Origin: Panulirus ornatus
Lineage: Eukaryota > Arthropoda > Malacostraca > Decapoda > Palinuridae
Length of the DNA: 64,000 bases
Direction: 5' to 3'
NCBI RefSeq assembly: GCF_036320965.1
Contig: NC_092238.1
Span: 55,369,943 to 55,433,942 of the forward strand
Below are positions 40,224 through 52,802 of this stretch, piece by piece. Each line of letters opens with the position of its first letter. The first letter of the stretch is position 1. Both the position numbers and the translations under genes were made by a program. Below the pieces are notes generated by a model. The model was not told the origin of the DNA, did not search any database, and saw nothing but the letters and a program-made list of their open reading frames with translations.

Positions 40224-41958
40224 AGTGCTCAAAATACAGAGGTATAAGTTTGTTGAGTACTCCTGGTAAATGATATGGGAGGGAATTGATTGAGAGGGTG
40301 AAGGCATGTGCAGAGCATCAGATTGTGGAAGAGCAGTGTGGTTTCAGCAGTGGTAGAGGATGTGTGGATCAGGTATTTGCTTTGAAGAATGTATGTGAGA
40401 AATAATTAGAAAAGCAATGGTAGCATTTATTGATCTGGAGAAGGCATATGATAGAGTTGATATAGATGCTCTGTAGAAGGTATTAAGAATATATGGTGTG
40501 GGAGGCAAGTTGATAGAAGCAGTGAAAAGTTTTTATCGGGGATGTAAGGCATGTGTATGTGTAGGAAGAGAGGAGAGTGATTGGTTCTCAGTGAATGTAG
40601 GTCTGCGGCAGGGGTGTGTGATGTTTCCATGGTTGTTTAATTTGTTTATGGATGGAGTTGTTAGGGAGGTGAATGCAAGAGTTTTGGAAAGATGGGCAAG
40701 TATGAAGTGTGTTGGGGATGAGAGAGCTTGGGAAGTGAGTCAGTTGTTGTTCGCTAATGATACAGCGCTGGTGGCTGATTCTTGTGAGAAATTGAAGAAC
40801 CTGGTGACTGAGTTTGGTAAAGTGTGTGAAAGATGAAAGTTAAGAATAAATGTGAATAAGAGCAAGGTTATTAAGTAGAGTAGGGTTGAGGGTGAATTCA
40901 ACTCGGAGGTAAGTTTGAATGGAGAAAAACAGGAGGAAGTAAAGTGTCTTAACTATCTGGGAGTGGATTTGGCAGCGGATGGCACCATGGAAGCGGAAGC
41001 GAATCATAGGGTGGCGGAGGGGGCGAAAATCCTGGTAGCCTTGAAGAATGTGTGGAAGTCGAGAACATTATCTCCGAAAGCAAAAGTGGGTATCGTTCAA
41101 GGAATAGTGGTTCCAACAATGTTGTATGGTTGCGAGGTGTGGGCTATGGATAGAGTTGTGCGCAGTAGGGTGGATGTGCTGGAAATGAGATGTTTGAGGA
41201 CAATATGTGGTGTGAGGTGGTTTGATCGAGTAAGTAATGTAAGGGTAAGAGAGATGTGTGGAAATAAAAAGAGCGTGGTTGACAGAGCAGAAGAGGGTGT
41301 TTTGAAATGGTTTGGGCACATAGAGAGAATGGGTGAGGAAAGATTGACCAAGAGGATATATGTGTCGGAGGTGGAGGGAACGAGGAGAAGTGGGAGACCA
41401 AATTGGAGGTGGAAAGATGGAGTGAAAAAGATTTTTAGTGATCGGGGCCTGAACATGCAGGAGGGTGAAAGGCGGGCAAGGAATAGAGTGAATTGGATCG
41501 ATGTCGTATACAGGGGTCGACGTGCTGTCAATGGATTGAATCAGGGCATGTGAAGCGTCTGGGGTAAACCATGGAAAGTTGTGTGGGGCCTGGATGTGGA
41601 AAGGGAGCTGTGGTTTCGGGCATTATTACATGACAGCTAGAGACTGAGTGTGATGGAATGGGGCCTTTGTTGTCTTTTCATAGCGCTACTTCGCACTCAT
41701 GAGGGGGAGGGTGATGTTATTCCATGTGTGGCGAGGTGGCGATGGGAATGAATAAAGGCAGACAGTGTGAATTGTGTGCATGTGTATATATGTATTTGTC
41801 TCCGTGTGTATATATATGTGTACATTGAAATATATGGGTATATATATTTGCGTGTGTGGACGTGTATGTATATATATGTGTATGTGGGTGGGTTGGGAAA
41901 TTTCTTTCGTCTGTTTCCTTGCGCTACCTCGCAAACGCGGGAGACATCGTCAAAGCAA
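40221..41958 (+). mobile_element. RTE LINE 3' half with long 3' UTR
   Basis: Starts at the residues CSKYRGISLLSTPGK of RT and runs to the 3' terminal block (41919-41958). Frame breaks occur before 40500; the catalytic motif reads FANDTALVAD (Asp to Asn), so RT is dead. The C-terminal region 40915-41553 is open and uses the longer C-terminus (RGRRAVNGLNQGM). The 3' UTR is the long form. It shares GTGA with the minus half at the junction. Confidence 0.83.
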
Positions 41959-41968
41959 AATAGTGATA

Positions 41969-45750
<3,782 letters not shown>

Positions 45751-45789
45751 CAAAGCAAAGACAGAGAACGAGCGTTCATAAACTTATCA

Positions 45790-48030
45790 TTTTACAGATT
45801 TGATCAAGAGTAAATTTATCTAATTTTAATAGTTCCTTACTGTTATTACTATTATAATTCTTTGTCTATTTAATAACAGAAGATTCAATGATATTTCTCG
45901 TTGTAATAGTTACAGTAGATAACTGAGATGGCATTATTCCAGTCAATACAATGATCATAGTACTATAGTTTTATACTATATTTATGTTGCTTAAGTCTAA
46001 CAGAAAAATCCTCATCAGTCTGACCAACATAAAATCTATCACAATTTCCATATGGCACTTTATAGATGCACCCAGGAAAATCTTCTGGTGAATTCTTGAT
46101 CAAGATTTTCTTTATAGTACTATTGTTGCTGAAGGCAACACTTACATTAAAGGATTTAAGCAACATGGGAAGTAAAATGAAATTATTATTAAAAGGGAGA
46201 ACTAAAAGATTCTTCGTGTCAATGGGACGTTTGGGGTCAACTCTCTGAAGTGATGTTTTTGCTAACTTAAGGGATTTATCAATGAAAGATCTAGGGTACT
46301 TGAACTTACATCCAATGAAATCTGTCTTTTCAAACTCATCCTCAATAAACTCTTGAGTGCAAATACGTAATGCCCCAAGGAACATAGACTGAAATGATGA
46401 TAATCTAAATCTGTCGTGTTGAGATGAGTAAAAATGGATATATGAGCATACATTGGTAGGTGTTCTGTATATGCTAAACTTAAACTTGTTTCCTTGCTTA
46501 TGGATCATGCAATCTAAAAATGGTAGCATACCATTATTTTCCTTTTTCACTGTAAATTTGATGGAAGGTACTAAATTGTTCAGTAAGAGGAGAAATATTT
46601 ATAAATTTTCATTTCTTAGCCGAACTTCACCTACATACTTAAATCAAATTGCATTAGAAGGTAAGATATCCTCTAGTAATATTGTTTCAAAAATTTCCAT
46701 ATAGAGATTTCTTAGTACAGGTGAAAGAGGGTTACCCATTGTCATACTAAATCTTTGAGCATAATAATCTCCACTGAATTGAAATACCCAGTTTTTATAC
46801 ACAATTTTATCAGTTCAATGAAAACAGACTTTGAAACAGGTAAACGAATGTTATCCAAGACATCAAATAAATATTCTAAAAGGTCACCGACTGGAACTTT
46901 TGTGAAAGGTGAGGAAACATCAAAGCTAACTAGTTTGAAATAAAAATTAACTTTGATATATTTTAGCTTGTTGACTAACTCTACATTGTTTATGATAATA
47001 GAATATGATACCTTACCCACTAAAGGGCTTAATAAAGAAACTAACCATTTTGACAATCAATATTTGATGGAGACTACTGAACTCGCTATAGGTCTTGCTG
47101 GAAAATTTTGTTTAAGTGTTTTGATAAGTCCATACATATATGGCAATGAAGGGGACAAATATGACAAGCTTTTGATAAGAGAACCATTAGCTTTTAGCTA
47201 CAACTTCATTACTTGTTGAAATGAGAATCAACTCCTTCTAAGGAATTTTTACTGAGTTTAGAATATGTTGTGTCATCATTTAAAAGATCATGCATTTTAG
47301 ATAAATAGTTACTTTTGTCTAAAATTACAACAGTGTTAACCTTATCTGCTTTAGTAATAAGTATAATCTTGTCTTTTTTTAAGGTGTTAATAGCCCTTCT
47401 AAATCTTTTAGGGCAATTAGATTCCACTATTTTTGACAAATTGGCATACATTAAACATTTACAGATATTAATTTCATCATTACTGAAATTACTGTATTTC
47501 TCTAAATTACAAAACCACTTTGTGACGTCAACACAGCTGGCTTCCTTGTTACAGCACACAAAACTTAATCCATAGCCTAATGCACACAAGGAATCCTTAT
47601 CTATTTGTCTATTAGACAGGCTTATCACAAAAGAAAGGTTTGTGTTCTTAGTCTAGTTGCTGCTCATAATAAGATGGTCCAGCTTACAATTTGGTGTCAT
47701 TTGTAGCATATTGCGTTCATTCCTTAATCTGTTATAGTAATAGTCCAACATCCGGTTCTTTCAATATGTCGGTATTGCAATTTGAAAGGCACGTTTCTTC
47801 TTTCTTGTAATGCGAAAAACTCCTCCATTACAATTTTCTTTAATTCAATGTGTTTCTTTAAAATGATGTTTTGGAATTGGTCAAATGGACGACCAGACTA
47901 CTGCAACAATCGCTGAGGTAAGACAGATCTTGACATCACTTGTTCATCAAGGCATTTCCTAAGGAATCCAAACCGTAACTTCAGTTGGTGGGCCTTGATT
48001 AACGATATGGAGAAAGCAGTAATGAAAGGA
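45790..48030 (-). pseudogene. PLE reverse transcriptase plus GIY-YIG endonuclease, broken
   Basis: Minus blocks: FGFLRKCLDEQVM and SGRPFDQFQNIILKKHIELKK (48000-47830, with a TAG between them), LCALGYGLSFVCCNKE (about 47590), ITKADKVNTVVILDKSNYLS (about 47340), MYGLIKTLKQNFPARPI (about 47120), LVSFDVSSPFTKVPVGDLLE (motif A, about 46920) and SMTMGNPLSP (motif B, about 46740). Motif C then reads YVGEV where the intact PLE copy has YVDDV (about 46630). After 46550 one open frame of 195 codons leads to GCIYKVPYGNCDRFYVGQT (46075-46020), the GIY-YIG start with its Cys pair. The RT is dead through motif C loss. The element primes from nicked DNA and belongs to the GIY-YIG-bearing PLEs. Confidence 0.78.
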
Positions 48031-48059
48031 AAAAATCAAGGACAGCTTGTAGAGAAGCA

Positions 48060-48226
48060 ATAGAAGAGCCATGTGGAATCCATGTTGTAAAGGATCACAA
48101 TTTTGCGCGTGATCAAGATATTCCTATGAGTCCACGGGAAAAATGAAACACGATAAGTTCCCAAGTGCACTTTCGTGTAATAATCATATCATCAGGGGAG
48201 ACACACGAGAGAAATATAACAGTACC
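48060..48226 (-). repeat. PLE terminal direct repeat, 5' copy
   Basis: Includes GGATCACAATTTTGCGCGTG and GAGTCCACGGGAAAAATGAA, then the segment shared with 45636-45750 and with 50700-50770. It carries the better hammerhead-like motif. Confidence 0.7.
48160..48204 (-). ncRNA. candidate hammerhead ribozyme in PLE terminal repeat
   Basis: On minus: UCCC, core CUGAUGA (48195-48189), a weak stem II closing with UUACAC, GAAA (48174-48171), a minimal stem III GUGCAC, the CUU cleavage triplet, then GGGA pairing back to UCCC as stem I. Hammerheads with very short stem III are known from PLE terminal repeats. An extra U after the core weakens stem II, so activity is uncertain. Confidence 0.5.
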
Positions 48227-49813
48227 TATTCATTTCAACGTATACATATATATACATACATAGATATACACATATATACTTATGTATATATGCCATTATT
48301 TATTCTCGTCGCCACCCCGCCACACATGAAATGAGAACACCCTCCCTCCGCACACGCTCGAGGTAACGCTAGAAAAAGAACACAAACGCACATTCGTTCA
48401 CACTTAATCTCAAGCTGTCATGTATAATGCACCTAAACCTCAGCTCCCTTTCCACATCCAGGCCGCAAAAAGCTTTCCATAGCTTACCCCAAACGCTTTA
48501 GATTCCATGGTTCAATCTATTGACAGCACGGCGACCCCGGTATACCAGTGTACCACATCGTTCCAATTCACTCTATTCCTTGCACGCTTCTCAAGCCTCC
48601 TGCTTGTTCAGGCCCTAATCACTCCAAAACTTTTTCACTCCATCTTTTCACCTCCAATTTGGTCTCCCACTTCTCGTTCCCTCCACTTCTGATACATACA
48701 CCCTTTTTGTCAATCTTTTCCCACTCATTCTCTACATGTTACCAAACCATTTCAACACAGCCTCTTCCGTTCTCTCAACCACACTCTTTTTATTACCACA
48801 TATCTCTCTTACTTTTTCATTACTTACTCGATCACACCACCTCACACCACATATTGTTCTCAAACATCTCATTTCTAACACATCCATCCTTCTCCGCACA
48901 ACTCTATCTATAGCCCACGCCACGCAACCATATAACTTTGTTGGAACCACTATTCCTTTAAACATACAAATTTTTGCTTTTCAAGATAATATTCTCGATT
49001 TCCACACATATTTCAACGCTCCCAGAACGTTCGCCCCCTCCCCTACCCTGTGATTCACTTCCACTTCCATTGTTCCATCTATTTTCAAATCCACTCCCAG
49101 ATATCCAAAACTCTTCACTTCCTCCAGTGTTTCTCCATTCAAACTTGTTCCTCAACCCTACTGTACCTGATAACCTTCCTCTTATTCATATTTACTCTTA
49201 GCTTTCTTCTTTCACACACTTTACCAAACTCATTCACCAACTTCGTCAATTCCTCAACCGAATCAGCCACCAACGCTGTATCATCAGCGAACAACTGATT
49301 CACTTTCCAAGCCCTTTCAATCACAACAGGCTGCATACTTGCCCCTCTCCCCAAAAGTCTTGGATTCACCTTCCTAACAACCCAATCCATAAACAGATTG
49401 AACAACCATGGAAACATCACGCACCCCTGCCGCAAACCGACATTCACTGAGAACCAATCACTTTCCTCTCTTCCAACTCGTACACATGCCTTACGTCCTC
49501 GATAGAAAATTTTCACTTCTTCTAGCAACTTGCCTCCTACACCATATTCTCTTTTTCCTTCCACAGAGCATCTCTCTCAACTCTATCATATACCTTTTTC
49601 AGATCCATAAATGCTACATACAAATCTAATTCTTTTCTAAGTATTTCTGGCATACATTCTTCAAAGCAATCACCTGATCCACACATCCTCTACCACTTCT
49701 GAAACCACACTGCCCTTCCCCAATCTACTGATCTCTACATGCTTTCACCCTCTCAGTTAATACCCTCCCATATAATTTCCCAGGAATAATCAACAAACCT
49801 ATATCTCCCTAAC
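48227..49813 (-). mobile_element. RTE LINE, older 5'-truncated minus copy with partial long 3' UTR
   Basis: Starts within the long 3' UTR (no terminal block) directly after the PLE repeat, then C-terminal and RT coding up to about 49800. One reading frame, 49139-49564 minus, shows KLLEEVKIFYRG and LRQGCVMFPWLF. The catalytic region reads QLFADDTALVAD with one residue lost before it. More diverged than the short-UTR copies. Confidence 0.82.
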
Positions 49814-49840
49814 ATATATATATATATATATATATATACA
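49814..49840. repeat. (TA)n microsatellite
   Basis: Short TA tract between the truncated LINE and the tRNA-derived SINE; it fits as the SINE's 3' tail or as a shared insertion site. Confidence 0.85.
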
Positions 49841-49849
49841 TATGTACAC

Positions 49850-50020
49850 GAACAAAGTGCATAGGAACGCGCACCTTCATAGAACATACAAACCTCCAAC
49901 AGCCAGGATCGATCCCGGGACCCCTGCGCCACAGGCGGGAATCTACCGCTGGGTTATGGGCCTGGCTAATAGGAAATAAGGTTCGAATGCTATATACTCG
50001 AATACTCTGTCTCACGTTGG
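49850..50020 (-). mobile_element. tRNA-derived SINE, copy 1
   Basis: The tRNA-like head is at 49902-49966 (minus): it starts GCCAGG and ends CCTGGC, which pair as an acceptor-like stem. Box A-like ACCCAGCGGTAG and box B-like GGATCGATCC are recognisable. The body with GCGCGTTCCTATGCACTTTG lies to the left and leads into (TA)n. The sequence around the boxes resembles tRNA-Gly. It duplicates 50122-50296. Confidence 0.65.
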
Positions 50021-50121
50021 TCAGCAACTAGGTCTACACCAATCATTTGCCAACAGGCGCACGTAGCCAGTGGATAGCATTTTACCGAGCTTTACTGAAC
50101 AACGCAGAGGTATATGAATAC

Positions 50122-50296
50122 GAACAAAGTGCATAGGAACGCGCACCCTCATAGAACACACAAACCTCTAACAGCCAGGATCGAACCCGGGACACCTGTG
50201 CCACAGGCGGGAATGCTACCGCTGGGCTATGGGCCTGGCTGATAGGAAATAACTATTCGAATACTATGTACTCGAATGCCCTTCATCTCACGCTGG
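50122..50296 (-). mobile_element. tRNA-derived SINE, copy 2
   Basis: Better preserved head at 50174-50239 (minus): box A TAGCCCAGCGG at 50229-50219 and box B GGTTCGATCC at 50187-50178 both fit RNA polymerase III internal promoter consensus. The body (GCGCGTTCCTATGCACTTTG) matches copy 1. Both copies lie in the same orientation about 275 bp apart. The right end abuts the PLE fragment at about 50297. Confidence 0.7.
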
Positions 50297-50770
50297 TGAG
50301 ATGCATCTATAAAGTGCCTTGTGGAAACTGTGATAAATTCTATGTTGGTCAGACTGGTAAGGATCTTTCTGTTAGACTTAAGCCACATAGATATAGTATA
50401 AGAACGGGACAAGAATCAAATGCCTTGTTTGATCATGTTAAAAACTATCATTGTATTGACTGGAGTAACGCCATCTGTTATTAACTCTAAATCTAATACC
50501 AAGAGAAATATCATTGAATCTTCCGTCATTAGATACACAAAGAATTATAATCTTAATATTAGTGATGGTCTATACAAATTAGATAACTTTACTGTTGATA
50601 AGATTTGTAAAATGATAAGTTTATGAACGCTCGTTGTATGTTTTGGACAATCACATGTTTACCAAATGGCGTCCTAGCTTCGTCTCTTCGATGTATATCA
50701 ACTGACTGTTATATTTCTCTCGTGTCTCCCTGATGATGTGATTATTACACGAAAGTGCACTTGGGATCAA
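50297..50770 (+). mobile_element. PLE 3' fragment: GIY-YIG domain and terminal repeat
   Basis: Begins in the nuclease at CIYKVPCGNCDKFYVGQT (50307), then KDLSVRLKPHRYSIRTGQES, a frame change near 50480, KRNIIESSVIRYTKNYNLN and the end CKMISL at about 50624. About 145 bp of 3' sequence follows, matching the other PLE terminal repeats and containing a hammerhead-like motif. The RT part is absent; the left boundary is the tRNA-derived SINE. Confidence 0.78.
50726..50766 (+). ncRNA. candidate hammerhead ribozyme in PLE 3' end
   Basis: Core CUGAUGA at 50730-50736, GUG/CAC stem II (50738-50740 with 50748-50750), GAAA at 50751-50754, palindromic GUGCAC as minimal stem III (50755-50760), cleavage triplet CUU ending at 50762, then GGG pairing with the UCC before the core. 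One extra U lies between core and stem II. Same arrangement as 48160-48204 minus. Confidence 0.5.
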
Positions 50771-51207
50771 ACCAGCTCCAGTTCATCTCAACCCAAGATC
50801 AGACCAGCCCCAGGTCAGACCTTCCTCCAGTCAGTCCTCCCAGAGTGCCGTCCGGGTGACCTGCCGCTGACCTTGAGTGCCACCGAGTGCCACTGGAGTG
50901 GGGGGGGGGGGTCAAGAGACCCCAATCAGTGTGTTAAAGAGATGCAGGAAAACCTCACGTCTCATCATCTCAGTCTACCATCGTCAGCTTCTAGTTGCCC
51001 GGCGATGACGGATGGCCCGTATTGGAGACAGTCTTCAGAAGGAAAGACCTCACAAGTCACCTGCAGCATTCACACGGCAGCATTAACGACAAGAGCAGGA
51101 GCAGTCGTGTGGTGCACGGAACCGCTTCGGGTGAACATACTTGGACGTGGTGGTACAAGTAGTTGAACGGACTGTGATCCTCGCTTTGGGTACAAGAATG
51201 TTCTTCC
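50771..51207. other. no gene recognised; GC-richer sequence
   Basis: Differs in composition from its surroundings (CAGACC/CCAG-rich, with a G12 run near 50901-50912). The open frame through it begins inside the PLE terminal repeat and has no recognisable domain. Confidence 0.45.
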
Positions 51208-51835
51208 GCCCACCAGTGATGCTACTACTTTTGTGAATTAAGAACCATTGCAACACAAACCTCGCCAGGTGGTAGAGTGACCCGCAGTGTATCGAGACAG
51301 ACTTCCCCAGAACTTTTTTAAAGGGGGAAGTAAATGTTTATAGTTGTGTTACTGGAGTGATAGTTTTCATACATGGTGCTCTGACAAGAAAATAATGAAA
51401 TTGGAAAAGAATGTAGCTTAGACATTGAAGCTTATTCTTTCATTGAAATGTGAACAAAGGGAGCATTTTTTTTTTCAAAGTGATAGAGATGGAAAGTAAA
51501 AAGGTGTTTTTCATGAATGTACTGGAAAAGTTGAGGTCCAGATAAACTTTTGGTCTGTCAAGGCTTTATTATGGCGGATGACCAACAACCCACCCTTGTG
51601 TATTGAAGACAATTGAGAAACATCATAGGCCAATATTCCAGTTTCGTGATAAGAGAAGTGGACCAGGCAGTATGATACAGTGGTTAAATTAATGAAAACT
51701 ACTATTGGCGTTTGTGTAAATAAATTATACATTTCCCTTTTCCATAGCCAGAGGTTGAACAATTATGTGACATTCATTTTTCATTTCATTACAAGCTAGA
51801 GGTTTCAGTTTTCTAAATTATTTCTTACATTTTTC

Positions 51836-51845
<10 letters not shown>
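51208..51845 (+). repeat. duplicated unit with polyadenylation signal, copy 1
   Basis: Matches 52269-52665, from CCCACCAGTGATGCTACTAC to TTTTTCATATGTATATATA. It contains 237 bp (51437-51673) absent from copy 2. The coding-like start is broken by a TAA (GTGAATTAAG) and a G-run insertion. AATAAA lies at 51719-51724. It ends in (TA)n. Confidence 0.75.

Positions 51846-51917
<72 letters not shown>
51840..51917. repeat. (TA)n microsatellite
   Basis: About 78 bp of TA at the end of duplicated unit copy 1. Confidence 0.95.
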
Positions 51918-51920
<3 letters not shown>

Positions 51921-52268
51921 GGCATAAAGTCGCGCAGCTGCACATCAGAAATTAGGTGAAAGTCCAGCAGGAGGTCCAGTACCAAGTGGTTACCCATTCT
52001 CCAGGTGTTAACAGCAACCATCCTATTTGCAAGTTTCATTTCTGAATGTAACCTTCCCTGTGCCACTGCAGATTACATGGTTGATTTAATGAAAGTAATG
52101 CGCCCTGATTTGGCAATTGCCTGAATTATGTCCATCAAGAGGACAAAGTGCACAGAGGTAATGAGAATTTTTGAGCGATAGCAGTTTGCATCAGCCTTCA
52201 CTCCTGCCTGCAGTAGCATGCTTTCCGACATGTTTCAAGAGCTCCTCTTCGCCAACGGAACTATCTTG
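51918..52268. other. no gene recognised
   Basis: Between the two duplicated units. No transposon block recognised. The upstream part of the open frame 52171-52455 starts here at 52171. Confidence 0.45.
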
Positions 52269-52455
52269 GCCCACCAGTGATGCTACTACGTTTGTGAATC
52301 AAGAACCATTGCAACACAAACCTCAACAGGTGGTAGAGTGTCCCGCAGTGTATCGAGACAGACTTCCCCAGAACTTTTTTAAAGGGGAAGTAAATGTTTA
52401 TAGTTTTGTTACTGGAGTGATAGTTTTCATACATGGTGCTTTGACAAGAAAGTAG
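52171..52455 (+). CDS. unrecognised short ORF ending in a duplicated 3' exon-like unit
   Basis: 94 codons starting MSDSSLHQPSLLPAVACFP, with Ser/Pro-rich first half and the segment FKGEVNVYSFVTGVIVFIHG near the end, which includes a short hydrophobic stretch. No family recognised. The second half is conserved in 51208-51400 but there carries a stop and a frameshift. With AATAAA 86 bp downstream it could be a real terminal exon; the ATG chosen is simply the first in frame and may lie inside an intron. Confidence 0.25.
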   Translation: MSDSSLHQPSLLPAVACFPTCFKSSSSPTELSWPTSDATTFVNQEPLQHKPQQVVECPAVYRDRLPQNFFKGEVNVYSFVTGVIVFIHGALTRK

Positions 52456-52665
52456 TGAAATTGGAAAAAATGTAGCTTAGACATTGAAGCTTATTGATAC
52501 AGTGGTTAAATTGATGAGAACTACTATTGACGTTTGTGTAAATAAATTATACATTTCCTTTTTCCATAGCCAGAGGTTGAACCAGTATGTGACATTCTTT
52601 TTTTCATTTCTTTCAAGCTAGAAGTTTCAGTTTTCTAAATTGTTTCTTACATTTTTCATATGTAT
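52269..52665 (+). repeat. duplicated unit with polyadenylation signal, copy 2
   Basis: Same unit as 51208-51845 without the 237-bp segment. It keeps an open end of a reading frame (TFVNQEPLQHKPQQVV to HGALTRK, stop at 52453-52455) followed by a 3' UTR-like region with AATAAA at 52541-52546 and a T-rich stretch leading into TG/TA repeats. It could be the last exon of a gene or an unrecognised retroelement's 3' end. Confidence 0.65.
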
Positions 52666-52710
52666 ATATATGTATGTGTGTGTGTGTGTGTATATGTGCG
52701 CATGTATGTG

Positions 52711-52798
<88 letters not shown>
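52666..52798. repeat. (TG)n/(TA)n compound microsatellite
   Basis: TATG/TGTG stretch at 52668-52720 followed by pure TA to about 52798. Confidence 0.93.

Positions 52799-52802
<4 letters not shown>

Noticed and set aside
49902..50239. Two genuine tRNA-Gly genes
   Set aside because: Box A and B are present, but the anticodon loop and stems deviate, a constant non-tRNA body follows, and the two copies have SINE-like layout.
50738..51166. 142-codon frame MIITRKCTWDQTS
   Set aside because: It begins inside the PLE terminal repeat and crosses into unrelated sequence with a G run; no family recognised.
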